Shown: piece by piece, positions 17,628 to 25,145 of the stretch
How positions within the stretch are numbered: position 1 is the stretch's first letter
Layout: each line of letters starts with the position of its first letter
Origin: an uncultured Bacilli bacterium
GTDB taxonomy: Bacteria > Bacillota_I > Bacilli_A > RF39 > UBA660
Assembly: GCA_934099115.1 (NCBI GenBank)
Contig: CAKOPK010000008.1
Location: 1 to 46,299, forward strand
Length of the DNA: 46,299 nt
Direction: 5' to 3'
Notes under the pieces: generated by a model
Told to the model about the DNA's origin: nothing
Database searches by the model: none
The model's input: the letters and a program-made list of their open reading frames with translations, nothing else
Translations under genes and position numbers: made by a program

Positions 17628-17656
17628 TTTACAAATGGGTAAATATTTGTTATACT
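17628..17656 (+). promoter_or_regulatory. Promoter of the rpsF operon
   Basis: TTTACA (17628-17633), 17 nt, TATACT (17651-17656), about 75 nt before the rpsF start, leaving a structured leader. Confidence 0.6.
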
Positions 17657-17659
17657 ACT

Positions 17660-17722
17660 AGCGAGTAATGAATTACTCCTTGCTTTTTTGTTTGAGAAAA
17701 AGCCAATTAGACCATAAGGAGG
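17660..17722 (+). promoter_or_regulatory. rpsF-ssb-rpsR mRNA leader with hairpin
   Basis: The leader holds GAGTAAT/ATTACTC as a near-perfect hairpin, followed by CTTGC and a T6 run, so it could act as an attenuator. S6 operons of other bacteria have an S6:S18-binding leader; I do not clearly see its conserved CCG bulge, so that identity is open. Confidence 0.4.
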
Positions 17723-17731
17723 TGTAAAACT

Positions 17732-18022
17732 ATGTCAAACTATGAGATTATGTTCATTGTAAAGACTACTATGGAAGCTGATAAAGTGAAAAGTACTATC
17801 GAGAATATGAAAAAGATTATTACTGATGGTAATGGTAAAATAGTAGATACTAAAGAAATGGGCGAGAGAAAATTAGCTTATCCAATTAAAAAAGAATTAA
17901 ATGGATTTTACTATGTACTTAAAGTAGAAGCTGATGCTAATGTTGTTAGTGAATTCGACCGTCGTGCATCTATCGATGAAACTATTTTGAGACATTTAAT
18001 TATTAAATTAGATGAGGAGTAA
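17732..18022 (+). CDS. rpsF: 30S ribosomal protein S6
   Basis: A full-length 96-aa S6: YEIMFIVKTTMEADKV start, GERKLAYPIKKELNGFYYVLKVEAD core and the C-terminal RRASIDETILRHLIIKLDEE. It pairs with S18 on the platform of the 30S subunit. The ATG follows AAGGAGGTG. It leads the conserved operon with ssb (3-nt gap) and rpsR. Confidence 0.97.
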   Translation: MSNYEIMFIVKTTMEADKVKSTIENMKKIITDGNGKIVDTKEMGERKLAYPIKKELNGFYYVLKVEADANVVSEFDRRASIDETILRHLIIKLDEE

Positions 18023-18025
18023 AAA

Positions 18026-18526
18026 ATGAATAAAGTAATTTTAATCGGAAGGTTAACTAGAGATCCAGAACTTCGTACGACACCTAATAATTTAAGTGTT
18101 GCTACTTTTTCTATAGCAGTTTCACGTCCTTTTAATTCTCAAAATGGTGCTCCAGAAGCAGATTTTATTAACTGTGTTGTTTGGAGAAAACAAGCTGAGA
18201 ATTTAGCAAAATATTGCCGTAAAGGAAGTCAAATCGCTGTTGAAGGTCGTATTCAAACTAGAAATTATACGGCTCAAGATGGTAGCAGAAGATATGTAAC
18301 TGAAGTTATGTGTGATAATATAACCTTTTTAGGTTCTAGAAATGAAAATGGAAATAGTGCTACTTTTGTAGATAATGGATCAGTCAGTTATGGTTCTAAA
18401 GAAAATGTTGAATTACCAATTGATAACTATAATCCTGCAAGTATGCCTACAACAGATATTTCTGAGGACCCATTCAAAGATTTTGGTGAAGAAATCACTT
18501 TAAGTGATGATGACTTACCATTTTAA
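18026..18526 (+). CDS. ssb: Single-stranded DNA-binding protein
   Basis: At 166 aa it has an OB-fold (about 1-108) with NKVILIGRLTRDPELR, FINCVVWRKQAENLAKY and GRIQTRNYTAQDG. A low-complexity linker leads to the acidic tip DDDLPF, which recruits replication and repair partners. It coats ssDNA as a tetramer. The ATG lies 3 nt after rpsF, with GAGGAG inside the rpsF end. Confidence 0.97.
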   Translation: MNKVILIGRLTRDPELRTTPNNLSVATFSIAVSRPFNSQNGAPEADFINCVVWRKQAENLAKYCRKGSQIAVEGRIQTRNYTAQDGSRRYVTEVMCDNITFLGSRNENGNSATFVDNGSVSYGSKENVELPIDNYNPASMPTTDISEDPFKDFGEEITLSDDDLPF

Positions 18527-18541
18527 GAAGGAGGAATAATT

Positions 18542-18757
18542 ATGGCAGAATTCTATCGTAAGAAAAAGAAAATTTGTCAAATGTGCGCTGGTAAAAGTGT
18601 AGATTATAAAGATGTTGTTATTATTAATAAATATATTAATGATAAAGGAAAAATTATGCCTAGACGTATGACTGGTGCTTGTGCAAAACATCAAAGACAC
18701 ATTGCTAAACAAGTTAAGTATGCAAGATTTATGGCTTTAATACCATATGTAAAGTAA
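18542..18757 (+). CDS. rpsR: 30S ribosomal protein S18
   Basis: A 71-aa S18 with basic N-terminus, CQMCAG near the start, DYKDVVIINKYINDKGKIMPRRMTG and AKHQRHIAKQVKYARFMALIPYV-type ending (typical LIPY). CxxC is present, as in zinc-binding variants. It follows AAGGAGG and ends the operon at a terminator. Confidence 0.97.
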   Translation: MAEFYRKKKKICQMCAGKSVDYKDVVIINKYINDKGKIMPRRMTGACAKHQRHIAKQVKYARFMALIPYVK

Positions 18758-18781
18758 GAATACCTTATGGTATTTTTTTTT
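18758..18781 (+). terminator. Terminator of rpsF-ssb-rpsR
   Basis: AATACC/GGTATT with loop TTAT and a T run immediately after the rpsR stop. Confidence 0.8.
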
Positions 18782-18818
18782 AGTGTTTTGTGGTAGAATA
18801 AGTGTAGGAGGAGTTTTT

Positions 18819-19040
18819 ATGAAGAAGGTTTTAATATTTGCATTACTTATGTTTTTAATGCCAATGGTTGCTTTAGCAGATGTTGTTGTAGATGAGGATA
18901 CTCCTACACAAGATAAAAATAAAGTTAATAATCCAAAAACTGGAACTAAAGAAAATTTATTAATTGCTGGTTCTGTTATTGCAATTGGTACTACTATTAT
19001 TGTTTTAAAAAAGAATAAGAATGTTATTGGCAAAATTTAG
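18819..19040 (+). CDS. Very small protein with NPKTG sorting signal
   Basis: The start is ATG 18819 behind AGGAGGAG; the earlier in-frame ATG at 18783 would overlap the preceding terminator. The product is 73 aa: a signal peptide (about 1-20, MVALA), a Asp/Lys-rich mature segment of about 20 residues, NPKTG, a hydrophobic helix (about 48-62) and a basic tail (KKNKNVIGKI). After sortase cleavage only a short peptide would be left on the wall. NPKTG is identical to the signal at 191-880. Function unknown. Confidence 0.75.
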   Translation: MKKVLIFALLMFLMPMVALADVVVDEDTPTQDKNKVNNPKTGTKENLLIAGSVIAIGTTIIVLKKNKNVIGKI

Positions 19041-19372
19041 AAGTGAGAAATCATTTCTTTTTTTGAATCTAGGAGAAATAGAAACATTATATATTTAAAA
19101 TACAAAATTTAGTAAAAATGCAAAAAAAGTATTGTATAAAATACAAAATGACTTTTTTTTACTTGTTATATAATTTCAATGGATAAATTTGATATGTCTC
19201 AAAATGGTATAATACGCAAAAATATAATTGATTGGTTATTAGAAGATTAATTTCTTCTTTTTTGTTTACATAACTTTTCTGCGTAAAGATGGAACTTTTG
19301 ACATCCTTTGTCGAACGTGTTTAAAATTATTTTTAATTGTTCTATATTAGGGTAGACAGAGGTGATAAATAA
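19041..19372. other. Intergenic region ahead of spoIIAA
   Basis: Contents in order: a weak hairpin and T run at 19046-19064; an element matching the TasA-like upstream region (19108-19140); an ATG at 19179 in a context like the TasA-like start (TTTCAATGGA) opening a 23-codon frame with no RBS; a terminator-like hairpin AGAAGA/TCTTCT plus T run at 19241-19263; then the Spo0A-like boxes. The first part looks like the wreck of a TasA-like gene's 5' end. Confidence 0.5.
19296..19348 (+). promoter_or_regulatory. Spo0A-box promoter of spoIIAA-sigF
   Basis: TTTTGACAT (degenerate box, from 19296) and TTTGTCGAAC (19307-19316; core TGTCGAA 19309-19315) lie in tandem 10 bp apart. A -10-like TATATT (19343-19348) follows after exactly 27 nt. 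TGTCGAA is the established 0A box of B. subtilis, and tandem boxes 10 bp apart near -35 are typical of Spo0A-activated promoters. The same layout recurs at 43193. Confidence 0.75.
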
Positions 19373-19705
19373 ATGCTTAAAGTAGACATGGAATATGATA
19401 AAGGGATACTTTATGTTAGATTGAAAGGAGTACTAGATAGAAAGGTTTGTTATAAAATAAACAATTATATTGTTCCTGTGGTATTAAAACATAAAATTAA
19501 ATATTTAGTATTTAATTTAGGAATGTTACAAGATATTGATGAAGCTGGACTTGATGCTTTATTAAATGTAAAATGTGCTATTAGAACTAATAAGGGTAAA
19601 ATTTGTTTGTGTGATGTAAGCGATATTATTCGTTTAAAATTAAAAAGGATTAAAATGAGAATAGCTTCTAATGAATTAGCTGCTAATCATTTAATACAAA
19701 TATAA
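19373..19705 (+). CDS. spoIIAA: SpoIIAA-like STAS protein lacking the phosphoserine
   Basis: A 110-aa single STAS domain. GILYVRLKGVLDR, YLVFNLGMLQDIDEAGLDALL and GKICLCDVSDIIRLKLKRI align with SpoIIAA, the anti-anti-sigma factor that frees SigF from SpoIIAB. The family's DSSG, whose second Ser (Ser58 in B. subtilis) SpoIIAB phosphorylates, is DEAG here (residues 56-59), so it cannot be phosphorylated there. The stop overlaps the sigma-factor ATG by one base; no anti-sigma kinase gene lies between, unlike the usual spoIIAA-spoIIAB-sigF operon. RBS GAGGTGAT. Confidence 0.75.
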   Translation: MLKVDMEYDKGILYVRLKGVLDRKVCYKINNYIVPVVLKHKIKYLVFNLGMLQDIDEAGLDALLNVKCAIRTNKGKICLCDVSDIIRLKLKRIKMRIASNELAANHLIQI

Positions 19706-20349
19706 TGACTGCTCAAGAATTAATTGATAATAATATGGGACTTATTAAGAAAATAGCAAATAAATTTTACAATATGGATAAAGATGATTTAATTCAAGTT
19801 GGAGTTATTGGTTTATTGAAAGCTTATCAGAATTTTTTAGATACTAAAGAAGCTAAATTTAGTACTTATGCTTATCCTTATATTTTTGGAGAAATGTATC
19901 AATTAGCTAATTCTAATCGTAATTTTAGAGTGAGTAAAGAATTACTTAAAATATATAAAATAGTAGAAAAGACAAGATATGAACTTGCTCAAAGGTTAGA
20001 GAGAGTTCCGTCTAATCAGGAAGTAGCTCTCTTTTTGGAATTAGATCCAAGAGAAGTGGAAGAAGCGGTAATATCTGCTCAAGCAATGATGAGTTTAGAT
20101 GATGAAGCAAATGAACTTAATTTACATGAAGTTATTCCTGATAAAAAGAATTATAATCAAGATTTAAAGTTGGATTTAGATGATAGTTTTAAGGTTTTAA
20201 ATAGTTGTGAAAAAGAAATAATTAAATCTAGATATTATGAAGATTTAACTCAAAGTGAAGTTGCTAAAAAATTAAATATGACCCAAGTTATGGTGTCAAG
20301 ATATGAAAAAAAGAGTTTGGAAAAATTACGAACACAAATGATGACTTAA
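19705..20349 (+). CDS. sigF: Sporulation sigma factor, SigF/SigG type
   Basis: A 214-aa sigma-70 family protein. Region 2 has NMGLIKKIANKFYNMDKDDLIQ and a -10-recognition part KFSTYAYPYIFGEM. Region 3 has RVPSNQEVALFLELDPREVEEA, and region 4 a helix-turn-helix SRYYEDLTQSEVAKKLNMTQVMVSRYEKK. Spacing and sequence fit the SigF/SigG/SigB group. It is about 40 residues shorter at the N-terminus than B. subtilis SigF. Translation is coupled to spoIIAA (TAATG). Position in a spoIIA-like operon favours SigF, although SigG cannot be excluded. Confidence 0.75.
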   Translation: MTAQELIDNNMGLIKKIANKFYNMDKDDLIQVGVIGLLKAYQNFLDTKEAKFSTYAYPYIFGEMYQLANSNRNFRVSKELLKIYKIVEKTRYELAQRLERVPSNQEVALFLELDPREVEEAVISAQAMMSLDDEANELNLHEVIPDKKNYNQDLKLDLDDSFKVLNSCEKEIIKSRYYEDLTQSEVAKKLNMTQVMVSRYEKKSLEKLRTQMMT

Positions 20350-20374
20350 ACATCAAGGAATCTTGATGTTTTTT
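20349..20374 (+). terminator. Terminator of spoIIAA-sigF
   Basis: AACATCAAG/CTTGATGTT, loop GAAT, then T residues, at the sigF stop codon. Confidence 0.8.
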
Positions 20375-20415
20375 GATGTAAAAATATTTAAAATATGTTA
20401 TAATTTAGTTGTCTT

Positions 20416-20491
20416 GCTGAAATAGCTCAGTCGGTAGAGCAACGCACTCGTAATGCGTAGGTCGCAAGTTCGATTCTTGTTTTCAGCACCA
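20416..20491 (+). tRNA. tRNA-Thr (anticodon CGT), CCA encoded
   Basis: A complete cloverleaf: acceptor GCTGAAA/TTTCAGC, D-arm GCTCAGTCGGTAGAGC, anticodon stem ACGCA/TGCGT with loop CTCGTAA (anticodon CGT, reads ACG), T-arm GCAAG TTCGATT CTTGT, discriminator A and encoded CCA. A TATAAT at 20399-20404 and a terminator at 20503 show it is transcribed alone. Confidence 0.95.
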
Positions 20492-20502
20492 TTTTTCTTA
20501 TT

Positions 20503-20526
20503 AACAATCTGGAAAGATTGTTTTTT
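20503..20526 (+). terminator. Terminator after tRNA-Thr
   Basis: AACAATCT/AGATTGTT, loop GGAA, followed by T residues. Confidence 0.8.
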
Positions 20527-20543
20527 ATAATAGGAGGTATTTG

Positions 20544-21275
20544 ATGGAAACATTGGAAGTTGTGTTTGGGCTTTCTTTTTATACTTTACTAAAAGAAAGT
20601 ATAGCAAATAGTAATATTTTAATGATTGATGCTTTATTTAATGTAGGAGACTTAAGTAATATTTCTAATTATGAAATATCTATACCCAAAAAGTTAGGCT
20701 TTAATATAGAGAGAAGTTCTTTTAAAGATGAAGTTTATGTAATTATAGATAATATTAAGAAAAATAATATTATTAGAGTTTGGGCTGGTCATGATGATAT
20801 CTATTCTTCTTTACTTTTGCTTTATGTATCTAGTATTGTAAATCAATATAATGGAGATTTACATGTTTTATACAGTGATTTATATGATAAAGAATGTATA
20901 TCTCCTAATACTTTGAATAAAGATGAGGTAAAGGAATTAATAAAGTTTGATTATAAACTTAATAGAGAAGAAATTGTTCATAATACTTCTATTTGGAAAC
21001 AAATAGTTAAAGAAAATGCACAAATGAGAATTATAGAGAATAGGATTATTCAATCGGTAGGATATGATTATTATGATACATATATTCTTGATGGCTTAAA
21101 AAAGTTAGGAAAAGTTTCAATTGGTAGGTTAATTGGATATCTTATGCAAGAAGTATATTTAGATGATACTTTATATGTATTTTTTATTAATCGTTTAATA
21201 GATAAGCATAAAATTAGAATTTATAGGGATGAAAAGAAGAGATATTTTAAGAATTTAATAGAGGTGAATTATTAG
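20544..21275 (+). CDS. DUF1835/DUF3658-type protein
   Basis: ATG 20544 follows AGGAGGT at a 5-nt spacing. The 243-aa protein begins ETLEVVFGLSFYTLLKESI and has RVWAGHDDIYSSLLLLYV in the first half, consistent with DUF1835. It ends with IWKQIVKENAQMRI and DTYILDGLKKLG, consistent with the DUF3658 C-terminal partner. No transmembrane segment or signal peptide. The family's biochemical role is not established. The assignment rests on pattern recognition. Confidence 0.6.
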   Translation: METLEVVFGLSFYTLLKESIANSNILMIDALFNVGDLSNISNYEISIPKKLGFNIERSSFKDEVYVIIDNIKKNNIIRVWAGHDDIYSSLLLLYVSSIVNQYNGDLHVLYSDLYDKECISPNTLNKDEVKELIKFDYKLNREEIVHNTSIWKQIVKENAQMRIIENRIIQSVGYDYYDTYILDGLKKLGKVSIGRLIGYLMQEVYLDDTLYVFFINRLIDKHKIRIYRDEKKRYFKNLIEVNY

Positions 21276-21340
21276 TTTTTCTATCATTTGTTTTATAGAC
21301 ATGATATAATATAGAATATATTTTATGTAGGGGGATTTAT

Positions 21341-22360
21341 ATGCAAGCAATTACAAAAAGTATAGATGATTGGGTTTTATTTTTTACAGAACTTGATTTA
21401 ATAAAGAAGGAAAAAGGTTCTCAAGAATTATTTTTGTTTTTAGGTGCTTTAGAAGCGATGGAACAAAGGAAACTTCCTGATATGAAGAAATATGCTGATT
21501 ATTTTGATTTATTTTATCGCTTTTCAATTACAGATATTTATGCTATAAAAGCATTTATTAATGAAGTTGGTTCTTATTATCGTTATGATAAAGTTATTCT
21601 TGATATTGAGAAAATGAAATTAGAATATGGGATAGAAAAGATTGGCTTTTTATTAGAACCTGATACAGGATATTTAGTTGATACTTATAATAATATAGGA
21701 GGTTTTCAAAAAGTATATTTGCCTAATAATATTCATCCTTTTGTTACTTTAGATTTTAAAAGTAATGGGGTTGATACTTGTAGTGTATTTTCAGGAATTG
21801 ATTTTATTGTTGATAAGTTAGATCAAGATTATCATTTGAAGTCTAGGAAAGAAAGAACTTTATATACGAAAAAGTTTTTATATCAAGCAACTTTTCCTTC
21901 TAAAGAGCAGATGGATTGTTATAGATTGGAAGAAGAAAGAAGAAATACTTTTTATTTTTTACTTAATAGTTTAGAGCCTTATTTTGAAGAGAATAAAGTT
22001 CATTTAATTGTTGATAATCCAAATGTTGTTTATAATCAACTTAATTCATTTGACAAATATCATGCGATTAGAACAGATGGATTAGTTTTTAGTGATGTTA
22101 ATGAGCTTGTTTTGCCTTCAAAAAGAAATTATTTAAGGGGAGAAAATAAGGTATTAGTTAAGAATGCTAAAATAGTTGTTGTAAGTGAAGTTATAGAAGA
22201 TAATGTAGAAAATATTTATGTTATTTGTGAACAAGATTTCTTATTAGAATATTTTAAGAATATATATAGTAATACTGGAGATATACAATATAGGAGTTCT
22301 TTAGAAAAGTTAGCAAGAACATTAAATAATAAGGAATTTAAGGGTTTTATGGTAAAATAG
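21341..22360 (+). CDS. Unknown cytoplasmic protein
   Basis: The ATG follows GTAGGGGGA, with a TATAAT at 21305-21310. The 339-aa product has no signal peptide or transmembrane helix. The N-terminal 110 residues are helical (SIDDWVLFFTELDLIKKEK); the rest mixes strands and helices (IGFLLEPDTGYLVDTYNN, AIRTDGLVFSDVNELVLPSK). I recognise no domain. It is a single-gene unit between the DUF1835 gene and rpsO. Confidence 0.6.
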   Translation: MQAITKSIDDWVLFFTELDLIKKEKGSQELFLFLGALEAMEQRKLPDMKKYADYFDLFYRFSITDIYAIKAFINEVGSYYRYDKVILDIEKMKLEYGIEKIGFLLEPDTGYLVDTYNNIGGFQKVYLPNNIHPFVTLDFKSNGVDTCSVFSGIDFIVDKLDQDYHLKSRKERTLYTKKFLYQATFPSKEQMDCYRLEEERRNTFYFLLNSLEPYFEENKVHLIVDNPNVVYNQLNSFDKYHAIRTDGLVFSDVNELVLPSKRNYLRGENKVLVKNAKIVVVSEVIEDNVENIYVICEQDFLLEYFKNIYSNTGDIQYRSSLEKLARTLNNKEFKGFMVK

Positions 22361-22361
22361 A

Positions 22362-22390
22362 TTGATTTTTAGGTTTTTATATAATATAAT
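22362..22390 (+). promoter_or_regulatory. Promoter of rpsO
   Basis: TTGATT (22362-22367), 17 nt, TATAAT (22385-22390), 85 nt before the rpsO start; the leader between may carry S15 autoregulation but no clear fold is seen. Confidence 0.6.
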
Positions 22391-22475
22391 ACTTATGAAG
22401 TTTAATTCTGAGTTTTAATTTACTCCTTAAATTATTTCTTGGATTAAACCGATTACTATAAAAGGAGGAAAGATT

Positions 22476-22745
22476 ATGGCTGTTACTAAAGAAGAAAAGG
22501 CTAAATTAGTTAGAGAGTTTGGTAAAAGTGAGAATGACTGTGGTTCTGCTGAAGTTCAAATTGCTATTTTAACTAGTGAAATCAATGATTTAACAGAACA
22601 CTTAAAGGTTCATAAACATGATTATCATTCTAATCGCGGACTTTTAATGAAAGTTGGTAGAAGAAGAAAATTATTAGCTTACTTAAAAGATAATGATGTT
22701 GTTAGTTATCGTAATGTAATTAGTAAATTGAATTTAAGAAAATAA
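22476..22745 (+). CDS. rpsO: 30S ribosomal protein S15
   Basis: An 89-aa S15 with the conserved GSAEVQIAILTSEINDLTEHL, HKHDYHSNRGLLMKVGRRRKLLAYL and a final YRNVISKLNLRK. It binds 16S rRNA early in 30S assembly. It follows AAAGGAGG. rpsO-pnp order is conserved across bacteria; a terminator separates the two here. Confidence 0.97.
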   Translation: MAVTKEEKAKLVREFGKSENDCGSAEVQIAILTSEINDLTEHLKVHKHDYHSNRGLLMKVGRRRKLLAYLKDNDVVSYRNVISKLNLRK

Positions 22746-22774
22746 GGCACTAAAAATTTTTAGTGTCTTTTTTT
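22746..22774 (+). terminator. Terminator between rpsO and pnp
   Basis: GGCACTAAAAA/TTTTTAGTGTC (one G-T pair) with a T7 run. Read-through would be needed for pnp, as no separate promoter is obvious. Confidence 0.8.
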
Positions 22775-22795
22775 AAAGAATATATGGAGGATACA

Positions 22796-24961
22796 ATGAA
22801 GAAGACATTTAAATTAGATTTCTTAGGTAGAGAACTTGTTGTAGAAACTGGACAATTAGCGAAACAAAGTGATGGTGCAGTTTTAGTTCGTTATGGAGAT
22901 ACTGTTGTTTTATCTGTTTGTGTTATGGGTAAAGAAGTTATTGGTCAAGATTTCTTTCCTTTACAAGTTTTATATCAAGAAAAATTATATTCTGTTGGTA
23001 AAATTCCAGGAGGATTTATTAAAAGAGAAGGTAGACCTAGTGATGAAGCGACACTTGCAGCTCGTTTAATTGATAGACCAATACGTCCTATGTTTGATGA
23101 GAATTTAAGACAAGAGATACAAGTAGTTAATACAGTTTTATCTGTTGACCCAGATAATAGTCCTGTTATGGCGGCTTTATTTGGTACTTCTTTATGTTTA
23201 GGCATTTCTAAAATACCTTTTGATGGACCTGTATCAGGGGTTGTAGTTGGAAAAATAGGCAAAGAACTTGTTATTAATCCGACTGCAGAACAAATGGAGA
23301 AATGTTCTCTTAATTTGACTGTAGCAGGTACAAAAGATGCTATATGTATGGTTGAAGCTGGGGCTCAAGAAATAAGTGAAAAAGAGATGTTAGAAGCTTT
23401 AATGTTTGGAGAAGAAAATGTTAAAACTTTATGTGATTTTCAAAGACAAATTATTGAAGAAATTGGTATGGAGAAAATTGAACTTGCTAAAGCAGTGATA
23501 GATTCCGAAGTAAAAGATGCTGTCTTTCTTTATGCACGTGAAAAAATGTTAGAGGCTTTAAAAGTAGAGGGAAAACTTGCTAAAGCAGAGGCTGTATCAC
23601 ACGTAAAAGAAGATACTGTTCAAAATTTTGCGGAGATTTATGCTGAAGATGAAGATGTACAATCAAAAATGAAGATGGTTGAAAAATTGGTTGATGATTT
23701 AGAAGCTTTATTAGTAAGAGAATTAATTACTGATAAGAAGATTAGACCAGACGGACGTAAAGTAGATGAGATTAGACCTTTATCTTGTGAGATTGATTTA
23801 TTACCTAGAACTCATGGCTCAGCTTTATTTACAAGAGGGGAAACTCAATCTTTAGCTACTACAACTTTAGGAGCTATTGGTGAACATCAAATACTTGATG
23901 GTTTAGGTTTAGAAGACTCTAAAAGATTTATGTTACATTATAATTTTCCGGCTTTTTCTGTAGGTGAGACTGGAAGATATGGAGCTCCTGGAAGACGTGA
24001 AATTGGTCATGGAGCTTTAGGAGAAAGAGCGCTTGCTCAAGTTATTCCAAGTGAAGAAGAATTTCCTTATACTATTCGTGTTGTAAGCGAAATATTAGAG
24101 AGTAATGGAAGTAGTAGTCAAGCGACTATATGTGCTGGATGTTTATCATTAATGGCTGCTGGTGTTCCAATTAAAGCACCTGTTGCGGGTATTGCTATGG
24201 GATTAATAGAAAATGGTAAAAAATATACTATTTTAACTGATATTCAAGGATTAGAAGACCATATGGGAGATATGGATTTTAAAGTAGCAGGTACAAGGAA
24301 AGGTATTTGTGCTTTACAGATGGATATTAAGATTAAAGGGGTTACAGAAAAAATATTAAAAGAAGCTTTAGCCCAAGCTAAAAAAGCTAGAATGGAAATA
24401 TTAGATGTTATGGAAAGTTGTATTCCAGAACCTCGTAAATGTTTAAGTAAGTATGCACCTAAAATTGATACTTTTAAGATTAATCCTGAGAAGATTAAAG
24501 ATGTTATTGGTCGTGGTGGAGAAATGATTACCAAGATTATTTTAGAAGCTAGTAACGTTAAAACTGTTAATGATAAAGAAGCTGTAAAAGTTGATTTAGA
24601 AGATGATGGTAGAGTAATTATTTATCATACAGATGCTGCTATTATAGCTAAAACTAGAGCGATGATTGAAGAAGTTATTCGTGAGGTTGAAGTTGATAAA
24701 ATTTATGAAGGAAAAGTTGTTAAAGTAGAAGACTTTGGTTGTTTTGTAGAATTATGGCCTGGTTGTGAAGGATTAGTTCATGTATCAGAACTTGATTATA
24801 AAAGAGTTGAAAAACCAAAAGATATGGTTCATGTTGGAGATAAAATTATTGTAAAAGCTTTAGGTTATGATAATCGTGGAAGACTTAATTTATCTCGTAA
24901 GCAAGCTTTGCCAAAACCTGAATTTAAAGAAGATAAGAAAATGAAAAAAACTGATAAATAA
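22796..24961 (+). CDS. pnp: Polynucleotide phosphorylase
   Basis: ATG 22796 follows GGAGG; an upstream in-frame ATG at 22763 lies in the terminator and is rejected. The 721-aa protein is complete: first RNase PH core (about 1-215), an all-alpha linker, second RNase PH core (about 305-535) with the catalytic-site stretch DIQGLEDHMGDMDFKVAGT, a KH domain (about 545-610, VIGRGGEMI) and an S1 domain (about 617-690, GKVVKVEDFGCFVELWPG). It degrades RNA 3' to 5' using phosphate and is part of the degradosome. Confidence 0.97.
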   Translation: MKKTFKLDFLGRELVVETGQLAKQSDGAVLVRYGDTVVLSVCVMGKEVIGQDFFPLQVLYQEKLYSVGKIPGGFIKREGRPSDEATLAARLIDRPIRPMFDENLRQEIQVVNTVLSVDPDNSPVMAALFGTSLCLGISKIPFDGPVSGVVVGKIGKELVINPTAEQMEKCSLNLTVAGTKDAICMVEAGAQEISEKEMLEALMFGEENVKTLCDFQRQIIEEIGMEKIELAKAVIDSEVKDAVFLYAREKMLEALKVEGKLAKAEAVSHVKEDTVQNFAEIYAEDEDVQSKMKMVEKLVDDLEALLVRELITDKKIRPDGRKVDEIRPLSCEIDLLPRTHGSALFTRGETQSLATTTLGAIGEHQILDGLGLEDSKRFMLHYNFPAFSVGETGRYGAPGRREIGHGALGERALAQVIPSEEEFPYTIRVVSEILESNGSSSQATICAGCLSLMAAGVPIKAPVAGIAMGLIENGKKYTILTDIQGLEDHMGDMDFKVAGTRKGICALQMDIKIKGVTEKILKEALAQAKKARMEILDVMESCIPEPRKCLSKYAPKIDTFKINPEKIKDVIGRGGEMITKIILEASNVKTVNDKEAVKVDLEDDGRVIIYHTDAAIIAKTRAMIEEVIREVEVDKIYEGKVVKVEDFGCFVELWPGCEGLVHVSELDYKRVEKPKDMVHVGDKIIVKALGYDNRGRLNLSRKQALPKPEFKEDKKMKKTDK

Positions 24962-24978
24962 TGAAATATCAGTTTTTC
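24946..24978 (+). terminator. Terminator of pnp
   Basis: AAAAACTGATA/TATCAGTTTTT flanking the pnp stop codon. Confidence 0.7.
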
Positions 24979-24985
24979 TTTGACA

Positions 24986-25007
24986 ATAAAAAAGCCCTTT
25001 ATGGGCT
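24986..25007 (-). terminator. Terminator of the ftsW/rodA-family gene
   Basis: On the minus strand AGCCC/GGGCT, loop ATAAA, is followed by a T run. It lies about 140 nt past the 3' end of the gene at 25146; the stretch between shows nothing else. Confidence 0.65.
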
Positions 25008-25145
25008 AAATTACGAAAAAAACATTTATATTTTGCTTGAATAGTAGAATTTGATATTTAATTAAAGTAAAGGAAGTATATCAAAGAATGGAAAAGAAAA
25101 TTCAAACAAACTAAATGTTCGAGTATGTACTTTAACACAAGATGC

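Noticed and set aside
20398..20607. Minus-strand reading frame of 69 codons
   Set aside because: It runs antisense through tRNA-Thr, its terminator and the start of the next gene; its peptide is typical of tRNA mis-translation.
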